Shown: positions 55,772 through 64,000 of the stretch, piece after piece
Numbering within the stretch: position 1 is the stretch's first letter
Layout of the letters: each line of letters opens with the position of its first letter
Source: Cedecea davisae DSM 4568
GTDB taxonomy: Bacteria > Pseudomonadota > Gammaproteobacteria > Enterobacterales > Enterobacteriaceae
Assembly (NCBI RefSeq): GCF_000412335.2
Contig: NZ_KE161030.1
Location: 468,014 to 532,013 of the forward strand
DNA: 64,000 nucleotides
Direction: 5' to 3'
The notes under the pieces: generated by a model
Database searches by the model: none
What the model saw: the letters and a program-made list of their open reading frames with translations, nothing else
What the model was told of the DNA's origin: nothing
Position numbers and translations under genes: made by a program

Positions 55772-57538
55772 ATGAGAGCAGCGGCAAAAACGCTTAAACC
55801 AAAACGCCAGGAAGAACAGGCCAACTTTATCGGTTGGCGTTTTGCGTTGCTTTGCGGTTGCATTCTGCTCGCACTGACTTTCCTGCTCGGTCGCGTGGCG
55901 TGGCTGCAAATCATCAGTCCGGATATGCTGGTGCGCCAGGGTGATATGCGCTCTCTTCGCGTGCAGGAAGTTTCAACTTCACGCGGCATGATTAGCGACC
56001 GCGCGGGGCGTCCGCTGGCGGTGAGCGTGCCGGTTAATGCGATTTGGGCCGACCCTAAAGAGCTGCACGAGGCGGGCGGCGTAACGCTGGATAACCGCTG
56101 GAAAGCGCTGGCCGATGCGCTAAAAATCCCGCTCGACCAGCTGGCTACCCGGGTTAACAGCAATCCAAGTGGCCGCTTTATCTATCTTGCCCGTCAGGTC
56201 AACCCGGACATCGGCGACTACATCAAGAAGCTTAAGCTCCCCGGTATTCATCTGCGGCAGGAATCTCGCCGCTACTATCCTTCAGGCGAAGTGACTGCTC
56301 ACCTCATCGGCTTTACCAACGTCGATAGCGAAGGGATCGAGGGGGTGGAAAAAAGCTTTGATAAATGGCTCACCGGTCAGCCCGGCGAGCGCGTTGTGCG
56401 TAAAGACCGCTACGGGCGCGTTATCGAAGACATTTCCTCAACCGACAGCCAGGCCGCCCATAACCTGGCTTTGAGCATTGATGAACGCCTGCAGGCCCTG
56501 GTCTACCGCGAGCTGAATAACGCCGTCGCCTTTAACAAGGCCGAGTCCGGCACCGCCGTACTGGTGGATGTGAATACCGGCGAAGTGCTGGCGATGGCCA
56601 ATAGCCCGTCCTACAACCCGAATAACCTGACCGGTACCGCAAAAGATGTGATGCGTAACCGCTCTATTACCGACATCTTTGAACCGGGTTCCACCGTTAA
56701 GCCAATGGTGGTGATGACCGCGCTGCAGCGTGGCGTGGTACAGGAAAATACCGTGCTGAATACGGTGCCGTTCCGCATCAATGGTCATGAGATCAAAGAT
56801 GTTGGGCGCTACAACGAATTGACTCTTACCGGAGTCCTACAGAAGTCGAGTAACGTCGGGGTTTCAAAACTGGCGTTAGCGATGCCCTCCTCAGCGTTAG
56901 TAGATACTTACTCTCGTTTTGGACTGGGAAAAGCGACCAATTTGGGGTTGGTCGGGGAACGCAGTGGCTTATATCCTCAAAAACAACGGTGGTCTGACAT
57001 AGAGAGGGCCACCTTCTCTTTCGGCTATGGGCTAATGGTAACGCCGTTACAGTTAGCGCGAGTCTACGCAACAATCGGCAGCTACGGAATTTACCGTCCG
57101 CTGTCTATCACCAAAGTTGACCCGCCGGTTCCCGGCGAACGTGTCTTTCCAGAATCCACAGTTCGCACAGTGCTACACATGATGGAAAGCGTGGCACTGC
57201 CCGGCGGCGGCGGGGTTAAGGCAGCGATTAAAGGTTATCGTATTGCCATTAAAACCGGTACCGCGAAGAAAGTTGGGCCGGACGGAAAATATATCAATAA
57301 ATACATTGCCTATACCGCAGGTGTAGCGCCAGCCAGCAATCCGCGCTTCGCGCTGGTGGTAGTGATTAACGATCCGCAGGCCGGTAAATATTACGGCGGT
57401 GCCATCTCTGCACCCGTGTTCGGTGCAATTATGGGTGGCGTGCTGCGCACCATGAACATTGAACCGGATGCCCTGGCAGTCGGTGAGAAAAGCGAATTTG
57501 TAATTAATCAGAAAGAGGCATCAGGTGGCAGATCGTAA
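55772..57538 (+). CDS. ftsI: FtsI (PBP3), septal peptidoglycan transpeptidase
   Basis: Class B penicillin-binding protein that crosslinks septal peptidoglycan with FtsW and is the target of aztreonam and cephalexin. It has 588 residues. An N-terminal membrane anchor (about 23-43) precedes the pedestal domain. The transpeptidase motifs are the serine motif in [10 protein letters not shown] (about 307), SSNVGVSK (about 359) and KTGTAKK (about 494). Residues about 350-440 are encoded by unusually rare codons and contain an RNA-like element, described separately. The stop overlaps the murE start by 14 nt. Confidence 0.97.
   Translation: MRAAAKTLKPKRQEEQANFIGWRFALLCGCILLALTFLLGRVAWLQIISPDMLVRQGDMRSLRVQEVSTSRGMISDRAGRPLAVSVPVNAIWADPKELHEAGGVTLDNRWKALADALKIPLDQLATRVNSNPSGRFIYLARQVNPDIGDYIKKLKLPGIHLRQESRRYYPSGEVTAHLIGFTNVDSEGIEGVEKSFDKWLTGQPGERVVRKDRYGRVIEDISSTDSQAAHNLALSIDERLQALVYRELNNAVAFNKAESGTAVLVDVNTGEVLAMANSPSYNPNNLTGTAKDVMRNRSITDIFEPGSTVKPMVVMTALQRGVVQENTVLNTVPFRINGHEIKDVGRYNELTLTGVLQKSSNVGVSKLALAMPSSALVDTYSRFGLGKATNLGLVGERSGLYPQKQRWSDIERATFSFGYGLMVTPLQLARVYATIGSYGIYRPLSITKVDPPVPGERVFPESTVRTVLHMMESVALPGGGGVKAAIKGYRIAIKTGTAKKVGPDGKYINKYIAYTAGVAPASNPRFALVVVINDPQAGKYYGGAISAPVFGAIMGGVLRTMNIEPDALAVGEKSEFVINQKEASGGRS
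56930..57022 (+). ncRNA. ftsO: candidate FtsO, sponge RNA for RybB inside ftsI
   Basis: FtsO is an E. coli small RNA inside the ftsI coding sequence that blocks RybB. Here GCAGTGGC (56961-56968) is a perfect complement of the first eight bases of RybB (GCCACUGC, from memory). Just downstream GGTGGTC (56988-56994) pairs with GGCCACC (57007-57013) around a 12-nt loop and is followed by a pyrimidine-rich tail TTCTCTTTC (57014-57022), a terminator-like 3' end. The 5' end is a guess. It lies on the coding strand, so it would arise from ftsI mRNA processing or an internal promoter. Confidence 0.6.
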
Positions 57539-59012
57539 TTTGAGTGACCTTCTTGCTCCGTGGGTAGCCGGACTGCCTGCGAGAGCGCTGCGAGAGATGA
57601 CACTCGATAGTCGCGTGGCGGCTGCGGGCGATCTTTTTGTGGCCGTGGTCGGTCATCAGGCGGACGGGCGTCGTTATATCCCGCAGGCGATAGCACAGGG
57701 TGTAGCTGCCGTGATCGCAGAGGCGGACGGCGAAGCTGCGGATGGCGAAGTGCGTGAAATGCACGGCGTGCCTGTCATCTATCTTAGCCAGCTGCATCAG
57801 CGCCTCTCTGCGCTGGCCGGGCGCTTCTATCATCAGCCTTCCGGGGCGTTACGCCTGGTCGGCGTGACCGGTACCAACGGTAAGACCACAACGACCCAGT
57901 TGCTTGCGCAATGGGCCCAGCTACTGGGCGAAACCAGCGCCGTAATGGGCACCGTAGGCAATGGGCTGCTCGGGCAGGTGGTTCCGACCGAGAACACCAC
58001 GGGCTCTGCGGTTGATGTTCAGCATGTATTAGCGAGCCTGAGCGCGCAGGGCGCAACCTTTGGCGCGATGGAAGTCTCTTCCCATGGCCTGGTTCAGCAC
58101 CGCGTAGCGGCATTGAAATTTGCCGCCTCTGTCTTTACCAATTTAAGCCGCGATCATCTTGATTATCATGGTGATATGGCAAATTACGAAGCCGCAAAAT
58201 GGCTGCTGTTCTCCGAACATGACTGCGGTCAGGCGATCATCAATGCCGACGATGAAGTCGGCCGCCGCTGGCTGGCTCGCCTGCCGGATGCCGTTGCGGT
58301 CAGCATGGAAAACAATTTACAGCCGGGCGGCCACGGTCGCTGGCTGAAAACCAATGAAGTGGTTTATCACGACAGCGGGGCAACGATTCGCTTTAGCTCC
58401 TCCTGGGGCGACGGTGAAATTGAAAGCCGCCTGATGGGGGCGTTTAACGTCAGTAACCTGCTGCTGGCTCTGGCAACGCTGCTGGCGCTCGGCTATCCGC
58501 TTAACGAATTGGTTGAGTCAGGGTCTCGCCTGCAGCCGGTTTGCGGGCGTATGGAAGTCTTCAGCGCGGCGGGTAAACCTACCGTAGTCGTTGATTACGC
58601 TCACACCCCGGACGCGCTGGAAAAAGCATTACAGGCGGCTCGCCTGCACTGCGCCGGCAAACTGTGGTGCGTGTTTGGCTGCGGTGGCGATCGTGACAAG
58701 GGCAAACGCCCTCTTATGGGCGGTATCGCCGAGCAATACGCCGATGTGGTTGTGGTGACTGACGACAACCCGCGTACCGAGGAGCCAAAGGCTATCGTCG
58801 ACGATATCCTGACCGGCATGCTTGATGCGGGCCGCGCTCACGTCGTATTAGGGCGTGCGGAAGCGGTGACCAATGCCATTATGCAGGCTAAAGAAAACGA
58901 CGTCGTGCTGCTGGCCGGTAAAGGCCACGAAGATTATCAAATTGTTGGCAACCGCCGTCTGGATTACTCCGACCGCGTAACTGCCGCTCGTCTGCTGGGA
59001 GTTGTGGCATGA
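57525..59012 (+). CDS. murE: UDP-MurNAc-L-Ala-D-Glu:meso-DAP ligase
   Basis: Adds meso-diaminopimelate to the peptidoglycan precursor. The 495 residues start with GTG ([14 protein letters not shown]), as in E. coli. The ATP loop [13 protein letters not shown] is near residue 110 and the DNPRTEEP motif near 413 gives meso-DAP specificity, consistent with the Gram-negative wall. It overlaps ftsI by 14 nt and murF by 4 nt (ATGA). Confidence 0.97.
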   Translation: MADRNLSDLLAPWVAGLPARALREMTLDSRVAAAGDLFVAVVGHQADGRRYIPQAIAQGVAAVIAEADGEAADGEVREMHGVPVIYLSQLHQRLSALAGRFYHQPSGALRLVGVTGTNGKTTTTQLLAQWAQLLGETSAVMGTVGNGLLGQVVPTENTTGSAVDVQHVLASLSAQGATFGAMEVSSHGLVQHRVAALKFAASVFTNLSRDHLDYHGDMANYEAAKWLLFSEHDCGQAIINADDEVGRRWLARLPDAVAVSMENNLQPGGHGRWLKTNEVVYHDSGATIRFSSSWGDGEIESRLMGAFNVSNLLLALATLLALGYPLNELVESGSRLQPVCGRMEVFSAAGKPTVVVDYAHTPDALEKALQAARLHCAGKLWCVFGCGGDRDKGKRPLMGGIAEQYADVVVVTDDNPRTEEPKAIVDDILTGMLDAGRAHVVLGRAEAVTNAIMQAKENDVVLLAGKGHEDYQIVGNRRLDYSDRVTAARLLGVVA

Positions 59013-60367
59013 TTCGCGTCTCCCTGAAGCAACTTGAAACCATCCTGAAGGGTGAGCTGTTCGGCGCTGACGCGGACATTATCGATGTCACTACCGACAC
59101 CCGTAAGCTCACCGATGGCTGCCTGTTTGTGGCGCTAAAAGGCGAACGTTTTGATGCTCACGACTTTGCCGCAGATGCGGTGAAAGGTGGAGCAGGAGCG
59201 CTGCTGGTAAGCCGCAAGCTGGATATAGATGTACCGCAGCTGGTTGTCGCGGATACTCGCCTCGCTTTTGGCGAGCTGGGCGCGTGGGTTCGCCAGCAGG
59301 TTCCGACGCGCGTTGTGGCGCTCACCGGCTCCTCCGGCAAAACCTCGGTAAAAGAGATGGCGGCTTCAATCCTGCGCCAGTGTGGCAATACGCTTTACAC
59401 CGCAGGCAACCTGAATAACGACATCGGCGTACCGATGACGCTGCTGCGCCTGACCCCGGAATATGACTTTGCCGTTATCGAACTGGGTGCTAATCACCAG
59501 GGCGAAATTGCCTGGACCGTGGGGCTGACCCGCCCGGAAGCCGCGCTGGTTAATAACCTGGCCGCCGCGCACCTTGAGGGCTTTGGCTCTCTGGCTGGCG
59601 TTGCAAAAGCGAAGGGTGAGATCTTTACCGGCCTGCCTGCCAACGGCACCGCAATCCTGAACGCCGATAATAACGACTGGCTGAACTGGCAGGCGATCAT
59701 CGGCGATCGCAAAACCTGGCGTTTTTCCCCTAACGCGGAAGGGAGCGATTTTACCGCGACCAACATCCATATCACTTCGCACGGCACCGAGTTCACTCTG
59801 CGCACCCCGCAGGGTGATATTAACGTCGTGCTGCCGCTGCCTGGCCGCCACAATATTGCTAACTCGCTGGCCGCTACGGCGCTGGCGATGGCCGTTGGCG
59901 CTCCTCTGGAAGCGGTAAAAGCTGGCCTGGCCGGGCTGAAAGCCGTTCCGGGCCGCCTGTTCCCCATTCAGCTTGCTGAAAATCAGCTGCTATTGGATGA
60001 CAGCTACAACGCCAACGTGGGTTCTATGACCGCCGCAGCGCAGGTGCTGTCGGAAATGCCCGGCTACCGCGTGATGGTTGTGGGCGATATGGCCGAACTG
60101 GGTGATGAAGCTGAAGCCTGCCATCGTCAGGTAGGCGAGGCGGCAAAATCCGCAGGCATCGACCGGGTATTAAGCGTGGGCGTGTTAAGTAAAACGCTGA
60201 GCGCTGCATCAGAAGTTGGTGAGCATTTTACCGATAAGCAGGCCGTGATTGAGCGTTTAAAAGCGCTGATTGCGGAACATTCAATTTTAACCATTTTGGT
60301 GAAAGGTTCACGTAGTGCGGCCATGGAAGAGGTGGTTCGCGCATTACAGGAGAAACAAGCATGCTAG
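59009..60367 (+). CDS. murF: UDP-MurNAc-tripeptide D-Ala-D-Ala ligase
   Basis: Adds D-Ala-D-Ala to complete the UDP-MurNAc pentapeptide. The 452 residues contain the ATP loop [16 protein letters not shown] (about 104-119), the central [12 protein letters not shown], and [14 protein letters not shown] in the C-terminal part. It overlaps murE by 4 nt and mraY by 7 nt. Confidence 0.97.
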   Translation: MIRVSLKQLETILKGELFGADADIIDVTTDTRKLTDGCLFVALKGERFDAHDFAADAVKGGAGALLVSRKLDIDVPQLVVADTRLAFGELGAWVRQQVPTRVVALTGSSGKTSVKEMAASILRQCGNTLYTAGNLNNDIGVPMTLLRLTPEYDFAVIELGANHQGEIAWTVGLTRPEAALVNNLAAAHLEGFGSLAGVAKAKGEIFTGLPANGTAILNADNNDWLNWQAIIGDRKTWRFSPNAEGSDFTATNIHITSHGTEFTLRTPQGDINVVLPLPGRHNIANSLAATALAMAVGAPLEAVKAGLAGLKAVPGRLFPIQLAENQLLLDDSYNANVGSMTAAAQVLSEMPGYRVMVVGDMAELGDEAEACHRQVGEAAKSAGIDRVLSVGVLSKTLSAASEVGEHFTDKQAVIERLKALIAEHSILTILVKGSRSAAMEEVVRALQEKQAC

Positions 60368-61443
60368 TTTGGCTGGCCGAACATTTGGTCAAATATTATT
60401 CCGGCTTTAACGTCTTTTCCTACCTGACGTTTCGCGCCATTGTCAGCCTGCTGACCGCTCTGTTTATCTCCCTGTGGATGGGGCCGCGGATGATCGCGCG
60501 TTTACAACAACTCTCCTTCGGGCAGGTTGTGCGCAACGACGGCCCTGAGTCGCATTTCAGCAAACGTGGTACGCCGACGATGGGCGGCCTGATGATCCTG
60601 ACCGCTATTGTGGTCTCGGTTCTGATGTGGGCTTACCCGTCTAACCCTTACGTCTGGTGCGTGCTGTTCGTGCTGGTCGGCTTCGGTATTGTCGGCTTTG
60701 TTGATGACTACCGCAAAGTGGTTCGCAAAGATACCAGGGGGCTGATTGCTCGCTGGAAATACTTCTGGATGTCGGCCATTGCTCTGGTGGTTGCCTTCAC
60801 GATGTATGCCGTGGGCAAAGGGACTCCGGCCACCGAACTGGTGGTGCCGTTCTTTAAAGACGTGATGCCGCAGCTGGGCCTGTTCTATGTCCTGCTGGCG
60901 TACTTCGTCATCGTTGGCACCGGCAATGCGGTAAACCTGACGGACGGCCTGGACGGCCTGGCGATTATGCCAACCGTGTTTGTCGCCGCGGGCTTTGCGC
61001 TGGTGGCATGGGCAACGGGCAACATGAACTTCGCCGGTTATCTGCATATCCCTTACCTGCGTCACGCGGGCGAGCTGGTTATCGTTTGTACCGCCATCGT
61101 TGGGGCGGGGCTGGGTTTCCTGTGGTTCAACACTTATCCGGCCCAGGTCTTTATGGGCGATGTAGGCTCTCTGGCTCTGGGCGGCGCGCTCGGGACGATT
61201 GCCGTGCTGCTGCGCCAGGAGTTCCTGCTGGTGATTATGGGCGGCGTGTTTGTGGTTGAAACCCTGTCGGTTATCTTGCAGGTCGGCTCGTTCAAGCTGC
61301 GCGGACAGCGCATCTTCCGTATGGCGCCGATTCACCACCACTATGAATTAAAAGGCTGGCCGGAGCCGCGCGTTATTGTGCGCTTCTGGATTATCTCGCT
61401 GATGCTGGTGCTGATTGGCCTGGCAACGCTGAAGGTTCGCTAA
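60361..61443 (+). CDS. mraY: phospho-MurNAc-pentapeptide transferase
   Basis: Integral membrane enzyme that transfers phospho-MurNAc-pentapeptide to undecaprenyl phosphate, forming lipid I. The 360 residues form about ten membrane helices. Catalytic aspartates lie in [13 protein letters not shown] (about 115-116) and [11 protein letters not shown] (about 267), and the histidine cluster is in [13 protein letters not shown]. It is followed by murD after 2 nt. Confidence 0.97.
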   Translation: MLVWLAEHLVKYYSGFNVFSYLTFRAIVSLLTALFISLWMGPRMIARLQQLSFGQVVRNDGPESHFSKRGTPTMGGLMILTAIVVSVLMWAYPSNPYVWCVLFVLVGFGIVGFVDDYRKVVRKDTRGLIARWKYFWMSAIALVVAFTMYAVGKGTPATELVVPFFKDVMPQLGLFYVLLAYFVIVGTGNAVNLTDGLDGLAIMPTVFVAAGFALVAWATGNMNFAGYLHIPYLRHAGELVIVCTAIVGAGLGFLWFNTYPAQVFMGDVGSLALGGALGTIAVLLRQEFLLVIMGGVFVVETLSVILQVGSFKLRGQRIFRMAPIHHHYELKGWPEPRVIVRFWIISLMLVLIGLATLKVR

Positions 61444-61445
61444 AC

Positions 61446-62762
61446 ATGGCAGATTACCAGGGTAAAAAAGTCGTTATCATCGGGTTGGGCCTTACCGGCC
61501 TGTCATGCGTGGATTTCTTCCTGGCACGCGGCGTTACACCGCGCGTAATCGACACCCGCATTTCCCCTCCTGGTCTTGATAAGCTGCCTGAAACCGTCGA
61601 GCGCCATACCGGATCGATGAACGAAGACTGGCTGCTGGCGGCGGATCTGATTGTCGCGAGCCCTGGCATCGCGCTGGCAACACCCGCGCTTAGCGCCGCA
61701 GCGGATGCTGGTGTTGAAATTGTTGGCGATATCGAACTCTTTTGCCGTGAAGCTCAGGCGCCGATAATCGCTATCACCGGTTCTAACGGGAAAAGCACCG
61801 TCACCACCCTGGTGGGCGAGATGGCGAAGGCGGCGGGCGTTAACGTCGGCGTAGGCGGCAATATCGGCCTGCCTGCTTTGATGCTGCTGGGCAAAGATTG
61901 CGAGCTGTATGTGCTTGAGCTTTCCAGCTTCCAGCTGGAAACGACGTACAGCCTGAAAGCCGCCGCGGCTACCGTGCTGAACGTGACTGAAGATCATATG
62001 GATCGCTATCCGTTTGGCATGCAGCAGTACCGTGCGGCCAAGCTGCGCGTCTACGAAAACGCAAAAGTCTGCGTGGTGAACGCCGACGACGCGCTGACCA
62101 TGCCGGTGCGCGGCGCGGATGAACGCTGTGTCAGCTTTGGCGTTGATGTGGGGGATTATCATCTTAACCGCCAGCAGGGCGATACCTGGCTGCGGGTGAA
62201 GGGTGAGAAGATCCTCAATACCAAAGAGATGAGCCTGGTTGGGCAGCATAACTATACCAACGCCCTGGCGGCGCTGGCGCTGGCCGATGCGGTGAAATTG
62301 CCCCGGGCAACCAGCCTGAAAGCGCTGACCACCTTTACCGGCCTGGCGCACCGTTTCCAGATGGCGTGGGAGCGTAACGGCGTTCGCTGGATCAATGATT
62401 CCAAAGCGACCAACGTCGGCAGCACCGAAGCGGCGCTGAACGGGCTGCATCTTGAAGGGACTTTGCATCTGCTGCTGGGTGGCGACGGTAAATCTGCGGA
62501 TTTCTCGTCCCTGACTCGTTACCTGCAGGGCGACCGCGTTCGCCTCTATTGCTTTGGCCGCGATGGCGCTGAACTCGCCGGACTGCGTCCGGAAGTCGCC
62601 GAGCAAACCGAAACGATGGAGCAGGCGATGAAACTGGCCGCCGCACGCGTTCAGCCGGGCGATATGGTACTGCTTTCGCCGGCCTGCGCCAGCTTGGACC
62701 AGTTTAAAAACTTTGAACAGCGCGGCGACGTGTTTACTCAATTTGCGAAGGAGCTGGGCTGA
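61446..62762 (+). CDS. murD: UDP-MurNAc-L-Ala:D-Glu ligase
   Basis: Adds D-glutamate to UDP-MurNAc-L-alanine. The 438 residues start [20 protein letters not shown], have the ATP loop [14 protein letters not shown] (about 110) and the [10 protein letters not shown] block. The stop overlaps the ftsW start by one base. A long frame on the opposite strand is a coding shadow. Confidence 0.97.
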   Translation: MADYQGKKVVIIGLGLTGLSCVDFFLARGVTPRVIDTRISPPGLDKLPETVERHTGSMNEDWLLAADLIVASPGIALATPALSAAADAGVEIVGDIELFCREAQAPIIAITGSNGKSTVTTLVGEMAKAAGVNVGVGGNIGLPALMLLGKDCELYVLELSSFQLETTYSLKAAAATVLNVTEDHMDRYPFGMQQYRAAKLRVYENAKVCVVNADDALTMPVRGADERCVSFGVDVGDYHLNRQQGDTWLRVKGEKILNTKEMSLVGQHNYTNALAALALADAVKLPRATSLKALTTFTGLAHRFQMAWERNGVRWINDSKATNVGSTEAALNGLHLEGTLHLLLGGDGKSADFSSLTRYLQGDRVRLYCFGRDGAELAGLRPEVAEQTETMEQAMKLAAARVQPGDMVLLSPACASLDQFKNFEQRGDVFTQFAKELG

Positions 62763-64000
62763 TGCGTTTATCTCTCCCTCGCCTGCGCGTGCCTCGTGTT
62801 CCGGGATTCGGTGTCCTGGCGTGGCTCGCTTCGGCCGTAAAAGGGTGGGTAATGGGCTCCCGCGAAGCCGACGCCAACAGCATGGTGCTGTACGACCGCA
62901 CGCTGCTGTGGCTGACGTTCGGCCTGGCCGCGATCGGTTTTATTATGGTGACTTCGGCCTCAATGCCGGTAGGGCAGCGCCTGGCGGACGATCCGTTCCT
63001 GTTTGCCAAACGTGACGGTCTTTACATCCTCGTGGCGTTTGCCATGGCGATGGTCACCCTGCGCCTGCCGATGGACTTCTGGCAGCGCCACAGTACCGCG
63101 ATGCTGCTGGCTTCGATTGTCATGCTGCTGATTGTGCTGGTGGTGGGGAGTTCCGTTAACGGTGCATCACGCTGGATTGCCTTCGGCCCGCTGCGTATTC
63201 AGCCCGCCGAGTTTTCAAAGCTGTCGCTGTTCTGCTACCTGGCAAACTACCTGGTGCGCAAAGTTGACGAGGTGCGTAATAACCTGCGCGGCTTCCTTAA
63301 ACCAATGGGCGTTATCCTGGTGATGGCGGTTCTGCTGCTGGCGCAGCCGGACCTGGGGACGGTGGTTGTGCTGTTTGTGACAACCCTGGCAATGTTGTTC
63401 CTGGCCGGTGCAAAACTGTGGCAGTTCATCGCCATTATCGGCATGGGGATCTCGGCGGTTATCCTGCTTATCCTTGCCGAGCCTTACCGTATTCGCCGCG
63501 TAACCTCTTTCTGGAACCCGTGGGAAGATCCGTTCGGCAGCGGCTACCAGCTGACCCAATCTCTGATGGCTTTTGGACGCGGAGAATTGTGGGGGCAGGG
63601 GCTGGGGAATTCGGTTCAAAAACTGGAATATTTGCCCGAAGCACATACCGACTTTATCTTCTCGATTATCGGCGAGGAGCTGGGATATATCGGTGTGGTA
63701 CTGGCTCTTTTGATGGTATTCTTCGTCGCTTTTCGCGCGATGTCCATCGGCAAACGCGCGCTGGAATTAGATCAGCGTTTTTCCGGTTTTCTGGCCTGCT
63801 CCATCGGTATTTGGTTTAGCTTCCAGGCGCTGGTTAACGTTGGTGCGGCTGCGGGTATGCTGCCGACCAAAGGTCTGACGCTGCCGCTTATCAGTTACGG
63901 TGGTTCCAGCCTGATAATTATGTCTACGGCAATCATGTTGTTGCTGCGAATAGATTATGAAACTCGCCTGGCCAAGGCTCAGGCGTTTACACGGAGTGCC
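62762..64000 (+). CDS. ftsW: FtsW, septal peptidoglycan polymerase (cut by window edge)
   Basis: SEDS-family glycosyltransferase that polymerises lipid II at the septum together with FtsI. The frame begins [20 protein letters not shown] at 62762 and runs open to the window end as 413 codons; E. coli FtsW has 414 residues, so only the last residue or two and the stop are missing. About ten membrane segments are visible, with the SEDS motifs [33 protein letters not shown] and [15 protein letters not shown]. It overlaps murD by one base. Confidence 0.95.
   Translation, partial: MRLSLPRLRVPRVPGFGVLAWLASAVKGWVMGSREADANSMVLYDRTLLWLTFGLAAIGFIMVTSASMPVGQRLADDPFLFAKRDGLYILVAFAMAMVTLRLPMDFWQRHSTAMLLASIVMLLIVLVVGSSVNGASRWIAFGPLRIQPAEFSKLSLFCYLANYLVRKVDEVRNNLRGFLKPMGVILVMAVLLLAQPDLGTVVVLFVTTLAMLFLAGAKLWQFIAIIGMGISAVILLILAEPYRIRRVTSFWNPWEDPFGSGYQLTQSLMAFGRGELWGQGLGNSVQKLEYLPEAHTDFIFSIIGEELGYIGVVLALLMVFFVAFRAMSIGKRALELDQRFSGFLACSIGIWFSFQALVNVGAAAGMLPTKGLTLPLISYGGSSLIIMSTAIMLLLRIDYETRLAKAQAFTRSA

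Noticed and set aside
61503-62741. 412-codon open frame opposite murD
   Set aside because: Antisense to murD, with histidine, glutamine and arginine-rich content typical of a shadow frame and no ribosome site.

Overview
This window is a chromosomal backbone segment from a member of the Enterobacteriaceae. Its proteins and gene order closely match the 0-2 minute region of the Escherichia coli chromosome (dapB-carAB-cai-fix-kefFC-folA-apaHG-rsmA-pdxA-surA-lptD-djlA-rluA-rapA-polB-yabI-thiQPB-sgrR/S/T-setA-leuDCBA-leuO-ilvIH-cra-mraZ-dcw). Names come from recognising the protein families and from recalled E. coli proteins; no database search was run. It is not E. coli K-12 itself: caiE is missing from the carnitine operon, the araBAD/araC block is missing between polB and yabI, a YgdI/YgdR-type lipoprotein gene sits between yaaU and kefF, and SgrT and LptD have lineage-specific differences. 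I cannot name the genus. I see no rRNA, tRNA, insertion sequence, prophage, CRISPR array or defence island.

Layout. (1) 1-6014: the tail of an unrecognised gene, then dapB (lysine and peptidoglycan precursor) and carAB (carbamoyl phosphate) with tandem promoters and arginine boxes. (2) 6169-18117: the carnitine block. caiF (activator) converges on caiTABCD (uptake and anaerobic reduction of carnitine via CoA esters). Divergent from it runs fixABCX (electron-transfer flavoprotein system feeding electrons to crotonobetainyl-CoA), followed by the transporter yaaU. (3) 18219-20941: a small lipoprotein and the kefFC glutathione-gated potassium efflux system. (4) 21146-30152: folA, then the convergent apaH-apaG-rsmA-pdxA-surA-lptD block, and djlA and rluA around a shared terminator. 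(5) 30289-40067: rapA, SOS-controlled polB, the DedA-family gene yabI, and thiBPQ under a TPP riboswitch. (6) 40102-43318: the glucose-phosphate stress module sgrR, sgrS/sgrT and setA. (7) 43358-53430: leuABCD with its leader peptide and attenuator, leuO, ilvIH and cra. (8) 53903-64000: the division and cell wall (dcw) cluster from its mraZ promoter through ftsW, which is cut by the window edge.

How it works together. Several units supply cell-envelope synthesis: dapB makes meso-DAP precursor, murE attaches it, murF, mraY and murD continue lipid-linked precursor synthesis, ftsI, ftsL and ftsW use it at the septum, and surA with lptD build the outer membrane. Others form amino acid and nucleotide pathways (carAB, leu, ilvIH, folA). 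RNA-level control is prominent: the TPP riboswitch, leu attenuation, SgrS, and a likely FtsO sponge RNA embedded in ftsI.

I found no wholly new multi-gene system. The observations most worth following are the FtsO-like RNA and rare-codon island inside ftsI, the SgrT reading frame running into the SgrS pairing region, and the 12-bp inverted repeat that would hide the kefF ribosome-binding site.
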